A stretch of DNA of 17,155 nt from positions 1 through 17,155 of the forward strand of contig DATFBR010000038.1 in assembly GCA_035253685.1 (NCBI GenBank). The letters run 5' to 3'. Below the pieces are notes generated by a model. The model was not told where the DNA came from, searched no databases, and saw only the letters and a list, made by a program, of their open reading frames with translations. A program made the position numbers and the translations under genes. The number at the start of each line of letters is the position of its first letter. Position 1 is the stretch's first letter. Below are positions 9,445-16,274 of the stretch, piece after piece. The stretch comes from DASRTE01 sp035253685. GTDB taxonomy: Bacteria; Actinomycetota; Actinomycetes; Jiangellales; Jiangellaceae.

Positions 9445-9560
9445 GATCGGCCGACCCGGCAGGCCGGGCGCGGACGGTCGGCAGGCCTTGGGGCCGACCC
9501 GGTCGGCCGACCCGGAGGGCCGGGTGCGGGGCGATCGGCCGACCCGGCGGGCGGGGCGCA
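9445..9560. repeat. Cluster of GGCCGACCCGG repeats in the pgsA / tRNA-Pro spacer
   Basis: GGCCGACCCGG occurs four times (9449-9459, 9492-9502, 9505-9515, 9537-9547). Three copies extend to TCGGCCGACCCGG and form imperfect 30-bp units with a following GGCCGGG-like half. Two units fold as hairpins: CCCGG-4-CCGGG at 9455-9468 and ACCCGG-4-CCGGGT at 9510-9525. The whole 9207-9598 spacer carries no convincing gene; apart from this cluster it holds the pgsA -10 and the tRNA promoter. Confidence 0.75.
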
Positions 9561-9582
9561 GGCGCTGCTCGGCGCGCATAGG

Positions 9583-9588
9583 TAGACT
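9583..9588 (+). promoter_or_regulatory. Candidate -10 box for tRNA-Pro
   Basis: TAGACT fits TAnnnT and ends 10 nt before the mature tRNA 5' end. No clear -35 hexamer is visible in the GC-rich repeats upstream. Confidence 0.45.
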
Positions 9589-9598
9589 CCGTCAACGA

Positions 9599-9672
<74 letters not shown>

Positions 9673-9684
9673 CCGATCGGGTCT

Positions 9685-9704
9685 TGACCTGTCGCCGCAG
9701 GTCA
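9685..9704 (+). terminator. Hairpin after tRNA-Pro, possible terminator
   Basis: TGACCTG (9685-9691) and CAGGTCA (9698-9704) form a perfect 7-bp stem with a 6-nt loop, 12 nt after the tRNA. There is only a short T run downstream (GTTTCC), as is common in actinobacteria. Confidence 0.5.
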
Positions 9705-9803
9705 GGGCCTGTTTCCGTGCTCCGGTCTGGCCTCCGTCGATCAGGCCGAGCGCGGTGCTTCTCCGGACCACGACGCCAGCTGGGAGCCCGCCACCGAGCT
9801 GGA

Positions 9804-10313
9804 CTACCGACGGTGCTGCACGTCGCGGACCATGCGAATCTCCCGCACGCCGTCCTCGACCTGGGCCGTCCCGTCGGCAACGAAGCCGTGCCTACGGTAG
9901 AACGCCTGCGCGCGAGGGTTGGGATCGGCGACCCACAGCGCCGCCGACTCCGCGGGGTCGATGACGGCCTCCAACAACGCTCGCCCAGCACCCGTGCCGT
10001 GGTCGGCTGCATCCACATAGAGCACATACAGCTGCCTCGTCCACGCCGCCGCAGCGTCCAGGGGCGGGCCCGACATGGCGATCCCGATCAACTCGCCATC
10101 CCGCTCGGCGACAGCCGCCCGGTTCTCGCGATATCGCTCGTCGGTCAAAGCGGCAGTCCAGAACCGCTCCCGAGCAGCCAGGAAGCCCGGATCATCGAGC
10201 ACCGCATCCGACATGAGCCCCCGATACGTCTCCTGCCAGGACCGCACATTGACACGCGCCATCTGCGCAACGTCCTCGACCCGGGCCGAGCGAACAGTCA
10301 GCGAGGAACCCAC
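9804..10313 (-). CDS. GNAT-family N-acetyltransferase
   Basis: This 169-residue protein has a GNAT fold. The N-terminus TVRSARVEDVAQMARVNVRSW followed by TYRGL is typical of the RimI-like branch. The acetyl-CoA loop is LYVLYVDAADHGTGAG (residues 95-110), and the C-terminal motif is FYRRHGF (138-144). The frame is open upstream to 10682, but homologous sequence begins near GTG 10313, which I prefer. The upstream part overlaps a plus-strand gene relic and a tRNA-like stem, so it is unlikely to be coding. The start has no strong Shine-Dalgarno. The substrate cannot be told. Its 3' end faces tRNA-Pro. Confidence 0.85.
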   Translation of the reverse strand: MGSSLTVRSARVEDVAQMARVNVRSWQETYRGLMSDAVLDDPGFLAARERFWTAALTDERYRENRAAVAERDGELIGIAMSGPPLDAAAAWTRQLYVLYVDAADHGTGAGRALLEAVIDPAESAALWVADPNPRAQAFYRRHGFVADGTAQVEDGVREIRMVRDVQHRR

Positions 10314-10397
10314 CGCCGAATCGTAGGCCGCGACCAGATGCTCGCCCACCGGACTCGCGGCGGCTTGGACCACGTCAGACAGCCGCCGCCCGCGGTC

Positions 10398-10514
10398 ATG
10401 AATCTCCCGCGCGCCGTCGAGATGTCGGAGGAGTTTCGCCATTCCGCGAAGGCCGACTCCGACCTGGATCCGATCCGCGACGAACCCGCGTTCACGCAAC
10501 TGATCGGCGACTAG
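10398..10514 (+). pseudogene. 3' relic of a TPR-type gene
   Basis: The plus strand encodes LPRAVEMSEEFRHSAKADSD followed by LDPIRDEPAFTQLIGD and a stop. The pattern 'helix, (A)K-DSD-LDPIRD-PAF-LI' is the usual C-terminal end of tetratricopeptide-repeat proteins. Only about 35 codons are recognisable; upstream the similarity fades within the GNAT region. No start or ribosome site supports an intact small gene. It looks like the remains of a deleted neighbour. Confidence 0.5.
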
Positions 10515-10548
10515 AAGCCTCACTTGCCACCGGGAGTATGGCCTGTCG

Positions 10549-10590
10549 TCGGTGAGTGGGACTCGTACCCACGGCTCACAGGCCGTGCCG
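10549..10590 (-). other. tRNA-like 3' half, possible tRNA-His relic
   Basis: The minus strand has a perfect T-arm shape, GTGGG-TACGAGT-CCCAC (10556-10572), followed by TCACCGA (10549-10555), which resembles a 3' acceptor strand. Just 5' of it is a hairpin (10570-10587) whose loop contains TGTGA, as in a His (GTG) anticodon loop. The two stems overlap, the loop is too long and no matching 5' acceptor strand is present, so it cannot be a working tRNA. It may be a relic or chance. Confidence 0.25.
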
Positions 10591-10708
10591 CCTGCTTCGC
10601 CCCGGTCATGCACGCTGGAGCCGGACATTCCGGGCGTGATCAAATGCATAGGTGGGGCGAAGCCGGCCGATGTCGCACGCACGCCGACACGAGAACACCG
10701 CCCGACAT

Positions 10709-10747
10709 GGTGCGGCGCACCAGGCCAGATGCCTGGTGCGCCGCACC
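10709..10747 (-). terminator. 17-bp perfect inverted repeat, likely terminator of the LVIVD gene
   Basis: GGTGCGGCGCACCAGGC (10709-10725) and its exact reverse complement (10731-10747) enclose a 5-nt loop, 22 nt after the stop of the LVIVD gene. No U tract follows in either direction, which is common for GC-rich actinobacterial terminators. Apart from this hairpin, the TPR relic and the tRNA-like stem, the 10314-10769 spacer shows nothing recognisable. Confidence 0.75.
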
Positions 10748-10769
10748 TCTACCGATGTGGCCCGGTGAC

Positions 10770-12587
10770 TCAGCTCAGCGTTTCGATCAGGTCGAGCAAC
10801 GCCTGCCTCAGCGTGGCCTGGCCGGCGGAGTCGTCGAGCCGACGAACGGCGGTGTTCAGCTGTTCGAGCGCCGACGCGGTCTCTCCGTTGGCCACCAGCT
10901 TCTCGGCTTTGTCGACATCCTGTTGGACCTTGGTGGCGGTCTTGGCGTCGATGTCGTCGGCCCTGACCACCTGGTCGAGGTTGGCCAGCACCACCGCGAA
11001 GCTCGGCGCCGCAACCAGCTCGGACGTCAGCTGGGAGTTGAACTGGTCCAGCACCACCTCGCTGGCCGCCTCGATCTCGTTGGCCGACAGGTGCTCGCTC
11101 GGCAGCAGACCGAAGGTGTCGAATCCCCGGGCGATCTCGGTGCCGTAGACGAAGCCGTTGTACCAGTAGGTCGCCCACAGGCCACCGAGGTTGAGACCCG
11201 TGGGATTGGCCGGCGTGGTGATCGGCCCGCGGTCGAAGAACGCGATCTCCACCGGGTTCGCGGTGTCGCTGAAGTCGACGACCGAGACGCCGCCCTGGTA
11301 CCAGGCCTGCACGTAGATGTCGCGGTTCGGCACCGGGACGAGCGACGAGTTGTGCGCCACGCAGTTCTCCTGGGTGGTCTGCACTGCCGGCATCTTGTAG
11401 TAGCTCGCGAACTCCAGCTGGCCGCCGGAGATGTCGAACAGAGCGTCGGCGCCCCACTCCGGCCGGTCGGTGACCCGGCAGCGCGCGCTGGTGCCGCCAC
11501 CCCACTCGTCGGTGAACATGACCTTGGTGCCGTCGTTGCTGAACTGTGCGGAATGCCAGTACGAGAAGTTCGGGTCGGCGACGGCGTCCAGCCGCACCGG
11601 GTTCACCGGGTCGGAGATGTCCACCAGGATGCCGTTGCCCTGGCAGGCGCCGGCGAGCAGGCCGATCTCCGGGAACGCGCTGACGTCGTGGCAGGTGTTG
11701 GTATTGGGCAGCGGCGAGTAGGGCGTGCCGGACGGGTGCAGCGCGCCGGGAAGGGTGTTCTGCAGGCCGTTGAAGGCGCCCGTGTCGGGATCGGTGAAGA
11801 TCCGCGGCTGGCTGACGATCGACGCCGTCTCGGGTGCATCCAGCGGCACCTTGATCACGTCGATGCGCCACTGCGTCGGGTTCCCGGTGGTCACCGGGTC
11901 TGTGGTGAGAGCGGCGTTCTCGCACCCGGCGAGTTCGTCAGGAGACCGCACCCCTGCGGTGCCCGAGTTGTAGACGTAGATGTTGTCCGGGTCGTCGGGG
12001 TCGGTGACCAGCGTGTGGGTGTGCGAGCCGCGACAGGTCTGCACGCCGGGCAGCTGGACCGGGTTGTCGATGTCGCTGATGTCGAAGATACGGACGCCAC
12101 GGAACCGCTCCGGGTTCACGGCACCGGATGCACCCTGTGTCCCGCAGTCGATGCGTCCACGGTTCTCCTCGACCGAGATGAACAGCAGATCCCCGTACAC
12201 CGACGGGTCACCCTGGCCGCCCGGGCAGACGAACGCCTTGCTCAGGACCGGGTTTGTCGGGTCGCTGAGGTCGTAGATCTGGAAGCCGTTGAAGCTTCCC
12301 ACGATCGCGTGGTTCCCGGTGAAAGCCAGGTCGGAGTTGGCGAACGCGATGCCCGAAAAGCCCGTGGGCGGCGCATCGAAGGGTGCTACCCGTGGGTCGT
12401 TGTCGAGCAGGTCGATGTTGCTGCTGGCTTCGGACCACGGGATATACCCCGGTTCCAGGCCGACCCGGGGATCGTCCCCCTGGGCTGAAGCAGCGGCCGG
12501 CAGCACGGTGGCGAGCAGGAGGGTTGCCCCCATCACCGCCAGGGTGCGCCGTCTGCCACGTGTGGGAAGTACTGGCTTCGTTGCCAC
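10770..12587 (-). CDS. Secreted LVIVD-repeat beta-propeller protein with C-terminal FIMAH-like helical domain
   Basis: This 605-residue exported protein has a signal peptide (basic GRRR, hydrophobic core, AAASAQG cleavage region near residue 36). LVIVD-type repeats are clear at about 100-113 (NGFQIYDLSDPTNP), 163-176 (RGVRIFDISDIDNP), 318-330 (NGILVDISDPVNP) and 432-445 (GGVSVVDFSDTANP). Histidines recur at equivalent-looking places: SHTHT (188-192), TCHDVS, YWHSAQFS and CVAHNSS. There are eight cysteines, an even number, so disulfides are possible. Residues about 525-605 are helical and resemble the FIMAH domain (AEKLVANGETASALEQLNTAV). GTG 12587 follows GAGGTGG. It is divergent from the DUF305 lipoprotein. 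Function unknown; surface binding or a metal-dependent activity are possibilities. Confidence 0.85.
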   Translation of the reverse strand: MATKPVLPTRGRRRTLAVMGATLLLATVLPAAASAQGDDPRVGLEPGYIPWSEASSNIDLLDNDPRVAPFDAPPTGFSGIAFANSDLAFTGNHAIVGSFNGFQIYDLSDPTNPVLSKAFVCPGGQGDPSVYGDLLFISVEENRGRIDCGTQGASGAVNPERFRGVRIFDISDIDNPVQLPGVQTCRGSHTHTLVTDPDDPDNIYVYNSGTAGVRSPDELAGCENAALTTDPVTTGNPTQWRIDVIKVPLDAPETASIVSQPRIFTDPDTGAFNGLQNTLPGALHPSGTPYSPLPNTNTCHDVSAFPEIGLLAGACQGNGILVDISDPVNPVRLDAVADPNFSYWHSAQFSNDGTKVMFTDEWGGGTSARCRVTDRPEWGADALFDISGGQLEFASYYKMPAVQTTQENCVAHNSSLVPVPNRDIYVQAWYQGGVSVVDFSDTANPVEIAFFDRGPITTPANPTGLNLGGLWATYWYNGFVYGTEIARGFDTFGLLPSEHLSANEIEAASEVVLDQFNSQLTSELVAAPSFAVVLANLDQVVRADDIDAKTATKVQQDVDKAEKLVANGETASALEQLNTAVRRLDDSAGQATLRQALLDLIETLS

Positions 12588-12755
12588 GGCTTTCCACCTC
12601 CGGGAGGACCGTTCACCCCGCCTGGCCGCGATGGGCGGCTGTGCAGCGGGACTCTACGATGGCTACCCGGACCCTACTGGGTAATCAGCGTCAAGAGCCA
12701 TAGTCTGTTGAAGCCACCAGCCTGCACGGATCGGACATTTCGGAGATCACCGTTG
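12588..12755. promoter_or_regulatory. Divergent promoter region of the LVIVD and DUF305 genes
   Basis: The 168-bp spacer must drive both genes. On the plus strand TAGTCT (12701-12706) fits a -10 for the DUF305 gene. On the minus strand TTGACG is a possible -35 for the LVIVD gene, but no -10 sits at the proper distance. No operator-like palindrome stands out. Confidence 0.35.
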
Positions 12756-13421
12756 ATGTTGATCGTTCGCCGAACTCTGCTCGCCGTGCTGACGCTCGTC
12801 GCGATCACGGGATGTTCTTCCGACGAGGAGGAGCCGGACACGCCGCCGGTGGTTCAACTCGGCCCGCCTGGTGAGACTGGCACGCCGCTCACCGAGGAGG
12901 AGATCGCCGAGCTGGAGGAGACCAGCTATACCGACGCGGACGTCGCGTTCGTCCAGAACATGATCCCGCACCACGAGCAGGCCCTGGTCATGACCGACCT
13001 GGTCGCCGACCGCACCGGTCGCGACGACCTACCGCAGCTCGCCGAGCGCATGGACGTCTCCCAGCGCGACGAAATCGCACTGATGGAGCGGTGGCTGGAG
13101 GACCGCGGTGAACAGGTGCCTGACGCGTCCGCCGGCCACGATCACGGTGACGGCGAACTGATGCCCGGCATGCTCACCGAGGACGACCTGGCCAGGCTCG
13201 AGGCCGCGAGCGGACGGGCGTTCGACGAACTGTTCCTCCAGTACATGATCCGTCATCACGAGGGCGCCCGGGTGATGGTCGCCGAGTTGCTCTCAGGCGG
13301 TGAAGGGGGCCAGGAATCCGACGTGTTCCAGCTGGCCCAGCACATCGACTCCGACCAGAGCATCGAGATCGCCCGGATGAAGAGCCTGCTGGCCGAGATC
13401 GCCGCGAGCTCGCCTTCCTGA
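12756..13421 (+). CDS. DUF305 lipoprotein
   Basis: This 221-residue lipoprotein has signal MLIVRRTLLAVLTLVAITGC with lipobox ITG-C20. The DUF305 (PF03713) ferritin-like helical domain has two HH motifs, FVQNMIPHHEQALVM (H72, H73) and FLQYMIRHHEGARVM (H167, H168). Between them lie a His/Met-rich stretch with H128 and H130 (AGHDHGDG) and MPGM (136-139), which could bind copper. I prefer ATG 12756 with GGAG upstream; a longer frame opens at TTG 12708. Some DUF305 proteins bind copper or silver; the substrate here is inferred only from those residues. It diverges from the LVIVD gene across about 168 bp. Confidence 0.9.
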   Translation: MLIVRRTLLAVLTLVAITGCSSDEEEPDTPPVVQLGPPGETGTPLTEEEIAELEETSYTDADVAFVQNMIPHHEQALVMTDLVADRTGRDDLPQLAERMDVSQRDEIALMERWLEDRGEQVPDASAGHDHGDGELMPGMLTEDDLARLEAASGRAFDELFLQYMIRHHEGARVMVAELLSGGEGGQESDVFQLAQHIDSDQSIEIARMKSLLAEIAASSPS

Positions 13422-13453
13422 CCTCTCCCTGCGCCCATGCGGGCCCGGACCGG

Positions 13454-14863
13454 CTATCTCCGACCGCGCTTCTCGCGCACGCGCACCGAGATCTCGACCG
13501 GAGTGCCGGCGAACCCGAACTCCTCCCGCAACCGGCGCTCGATGAAGCGCCGGTATGCCGCCTCCAGGAAACCGGTCGTGAACAGCACGAAGCGGGGCGG
13601 TCGGGTTCCCGCCTGGGTGGCGAACAGGATGCGAGGCTGCCTGCCGCCCCGAACCGGGTGCGGATGCGCGGCGACCAGTTGACCGAGGAACGTGTTGAGC
13701 CGTGCGGTGGGAACACGCGTCTCCCAGCCGGCGAGCGCGGCGTCGATGGCCGGAACGAGCCGGTCGGCATGGCGGCCGGTGAGTGCGGAGACGTTGACCC
13801 GTGGCGCCCAGGTGACCCGAACGAGCTGGCGGTCGATCTCGCGATCGAGCATGAGCCGTCGGTCCTCGTCGACCAGATCCCACTTGTTGTACGCGAGAAC
13901 CAGCGCCCTGCCGCCCTCGACCACCATGGAGACGATGCGGAGATCCTGTTCCGACAGCGGCTCGCTGGCGTCGATGAGAACCACCGCCACCTCGGCCCGG
14001 TCCAGTGCGGCCGCCGTCCGCAGGGACGCGAAGTACTCTGCGCCCGACGCCTCGCGGACCCGTCGGCGGATGCCGGCCGTGTCGACGAACCGCCAGGTCC
14101 GCCCGCCGAGGACGACCAGCTCGTCGACGGGATCGACGGTCGTACCGGCGACCGGGTCGACCACGACGCGATCCTCGCCGGCGAGCCGATTGAGCAGGCT
14201 GGACTTCCCGACGTTGGGCTTGCCCAGAAGTGCCACCCGGCGGGGGCCTTCGTCAGCGACGTCGAAGGTCTCGGCCGGGGCATCCGGCAGCGCCTCGAGT
14301 ACAGCGTCGAGGAGATCGCCGCTCCCCCGGCCGTGCAGGGCCGAGACCGGGTGCGGCTCGCCCAGGCCGAGTGTCCACAGTGCGGCGGCGTCGGACTCCC
14401 CCGTAACGCCGTCGACCTTGTTCGCGGCCAGCACGACGGGTTTGCCGGCGCGTCGAAGCACGTGACCGACACTCTCATCCGCGTCCGTCGCGCCGACGGT
14501 GGAGTCGACGACGAGCACCACCACGTCGGCTGCGGCCGCCGCGATCTCGGCTTGAGCCCTGATCCGTGCCGCCATACCTTCCGCCTCGGGGTCCCATCCC
14601 CCCGTGTCGAGCAGGGTGAACCTGCGTCCCGACCAACTCGCGTCGTATGCGACCCGGTCGCGGGTGACTCCGGGGACGTCCTCGACCACGGCCTCACGGC
14701 GGCCGAGGATGCGGTTCACCAGGGTCGACTTGCCGACGTTGGGCCGCCCGACGACCGCGACGACCGGTAGCGGGCCGATGTCCTGCTCGTCGACGAACGC
14801 TTCCTGGTCGCCGAGCAGGTCCGCATGAGCACCGTTCGGCGGCTGGACCGGCTGGCCGCTCAC
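13454..14863 (-). CDS. der: Ribosome biogenesis GTPase Der (EngA)
   Basis: This 469-residue tandem GTPase is needed for assembly of the large ribosomal subunit. G domain 1 has GRPNVGKS (39-46), DTGG (86-89) and NKVD (148-151). G domain 2 has GKPNVGKS (214-221), DTAG (261-264) and NKWD (326-329). The C-terminal KH-like domain ends in the basic REKRGRR. GTG 14863 overlaps the plsC stop by four bases (GTGA) and follows AGGGGGA. The longer frame to 15310 is a plsC shadow. The first 30 residues are a non-conserved extension, common in actinobacterial Der. The gene converges on DUF305. Confidence 0.97.
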   Translation of the reverse strand: MSGQPVQPPNGAHADLLGDQEAFVDEQDIGPLPVVAVVGRPNVGKSTLVNRILGRREAVVEDVPGVTRDRVAYDASWSGRRFTLLDTGGWDPEAEGMAARIRAQAEIAAAAADVVVLVVDSTVGATDADESVGHVLRRAGKPVVLAANKVDGVTGESDAAALWTLGLGEPHPVSALHGRGSGDLLDAVLEALPDAPAETFDVADEGPRRVALLGKPNVGKSSLLNRLAGEDRVVVDPVAGTTVDPVDELVVLGGRTWRFVDTAGIRRRVREASGAEYFASLRTAAALDRAEVAVVLIDASEPLSEQDLRIVSMVVEGGRALVLAYNKWDLVDEDRRLMLDREIDRQLVRVTWAPRVNVSALTGRHADRLVPAIDAALAGWETRVPTARLNTFLGQLVAAHPHPVRGGRQPRILFATQAGTRPPRFVLFTTGFLEAAYRRFIERRLREEFGFAGTPVEISVRVREKRGRR

Positions 14864-15546
14864 CCGTTCCCCCTGCCGGCCGGGGCGGAACCGGCCGCGG
14901 CGGCGCGGCCGAACGTCCGCACGACGTGGGCGTGATGAGCACTCAGTGCCACCTGCAGCCGGGCGCTCGCGGACCCGAGCGCCGCACGGGAGCGGACCGG
15001 GACGGGAGGCAGCACGACGGGTGGCCCGAAGACCACATCGAGGGGCGAGCGGGGCCGCGGCACCGCGGTGACGGTCGTGCCCCGCACGCCGGTGCCGAGG
15101 CAGATGACGGGGACGACCGGCGCGCCCGAGCGCAGGGCAAACCAGGCCAGCCCCGGGCGCACGTCGGTGAAGTCGCCGGGTCCGCGGCGGCCCTCCGGGT
15201 AGACGACGAGCACGCGGCCGGCGTCGAGGACCGCTGCCGACCGGATCAGCGCGGTCCGGTCGGGGCGGGAGCGGTCGATCGGGATCTGACCGATCGCACG
15301 GAGAAACCATCCCAGCGGAGGCAGGAACATCTCCTTCTTGGTCAGGCAGTGGATCGGCCGCGGCGACGTGGCCATGAGCAGAGGGGCGTCGAGGAAGCCC
15401 GAGTGGTTCGCCGCGAGGATGACCGGCCCGCTGCTCGGCACCAGGTGCGAATCATGGACTCGGACCGACCATCCAGCCCGTATCACCAGGTGGGCGGTCC
15501 GCCATCCTGCGGCAGCCCCTCTGGCTGTGGGCGCCGCGGTCGTCAT
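14860..15546 (-). CDS. plsC: PlsC-type 1-acyl-glycerol-3-phosphate acyltransferase
   Basis: This 228-residue membrane-associated acyltransferase has block I NHSGFLD (H48-x4-D53), block II around KKEMFLPPLGWFLRAIGQIPIDR (70-92) and block III VYPEGRR (115-121; the family more often has EGTR). It probably acylates lysophosphatidic acid to phosphatidic acid, although related enzymes act on other acceptors. ATG 15546 overlaps the cmk stop (ATGA), and its own stop overlaps the der start. The cmk-plsC-der order is common in actinobacteria. Confidence 0.92.
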   Translation of the reverse strand: MTTAAPTARGAAAGWRTAHLVIRAGWSVRVHDSHLVPSSGPVILAANHSGFLDAPLLMATSPRPIHCLTKKEMFLPPLGWFLRAIGQIPIDRSRPDRTALIRSAAVLDAGRVLVVYPEGRRGPGDFTDVRPGLAWFALRSGAPVVPVICLGTGVRGTTVTAVPRPRSPLDVVFGPPVVLPPVPVRSRAALGSASARLQVALSAHHAHVVRTFGRAAAAGSAPAGRGNG

Positions 15547-16232
15547 TCCGGCGTCACCCCGACCCGCTTCTCGACCAGGTCGAGCACGGCTGCGACGGTC
15601 TGGTCGAGGCTGAGCTCCGACGAGTCGACGACGTCCACGCCGTCGGCCGCCGCGAGGAACCGGGCGACGGTGGCGTCGTCGGCGTCGCGGCGTAGCACCT
15701 GGTCCCGGGTGGCGGCGACGGCCGCTTCGTCGGCTGCTCCATGCACGTCGCGGGCCCGCCGGTGCAGGCGCGCGGCCTCACTGGCGGTCAGGAGCACGCG
15801 TACCGGTGCGTCCGGAGCGACCACGGTGGTGATGTCGCGGCCCTCGATCACCACCCCGCCCGCCCCCGCGACGGCCCGCTGTCGTGCGACCAGCTCCGCC
15901 CGGACGCCGAGATTGGTGGCAACGGCGCTCACGGCCGCCGAGATCCGGGTCTCGCGGATCGCGTCGGCGACGTCGGTGCCGCCGACGTGGACGGTGGGGC
16001 GGCGGGGATCGGTGCCGAGGCGGAGCGGCAGGTCGCGGGCCAGGTCGGCGACGCGCGCCTGGTCGCCCAGGTCGACGCCCTGCTCGAGGGCCCACCAGGT
16101 CAACGCCCGGTACATCGCGCCGGTGTCGAGATACCGCAGGCCGAGCGCCTCGGCCACGCGGCGGGCCACGGTGGACTTGCCCGATCCGGAAGGCCCGTCG
16201 ATCGCGACGACCAGGGACGACGGCGGCGGCAC
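15543..16232 (-). CDS. cmk: Cytidylate (CMP/dCMP) kinase
   Basis: This 229-residue enzyme phosphorylates CMP and dCMP with ATP in pyrimidine nucleotide recycling. The P-loop is GPSGSGKS (13-20), followed by the CMP-binding YLDTGAMYRALTW, then VIEGRDITTVV and the LID region RRARDVHG with RDQVLRRD. GTG 16232 is preceded by GAGGAG. It starts 42 bp after tyrA, and its stop overlaps plsC by four bases, so it is in the same operon. Confidence 0.97.
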   Translation of the reverse strand: MPPPSSLVVAIDGPSGSGKSTVARRVAEALGLRYLDTGAMYRALTWWALEQGVDLGDQARVADLARDLPLRLGTDPRRPTVHVGGTDVADAIRETRISAAVSAVATNLGVRAELVARQRAVAGAGGVVIEGRDITTVVAPDAPVRVLLTASEAARLHRRARDVHGAADEAAVAATRDQVLRRDADDATVARFLAAADGVDVVDSSELSLDQTVAAVLDLVEKRVGVTPE

Positions 16233-16274
16233 GGAGGCTCCTCGCAGGGTGGACGGTCGGAACGAGGGTAGTGC

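Noticed and set aside
10314..10682. N-terminal extension of the GNAT protein
   Set aside because: The GNAT fold starts near residue 5 of the 10313 version. The extension overlaps the TPR relic and tRNA-like stem and shows no domain.
10524..12488. 654-residue plus-strand open frame
   Set aside because: It is the antisense shadow of the LVIVD gene, whose signal peptide and repeats are clear. The frame is an effect of GC-rich codon bias and its product resembles no family.
13422..13453. Bidirectional terminator between DUF305 and der
   Set aside because: Only a 4-bp stem (GCCC-ATGC-GGGC at 13433-13444) is visible, too weak to call.
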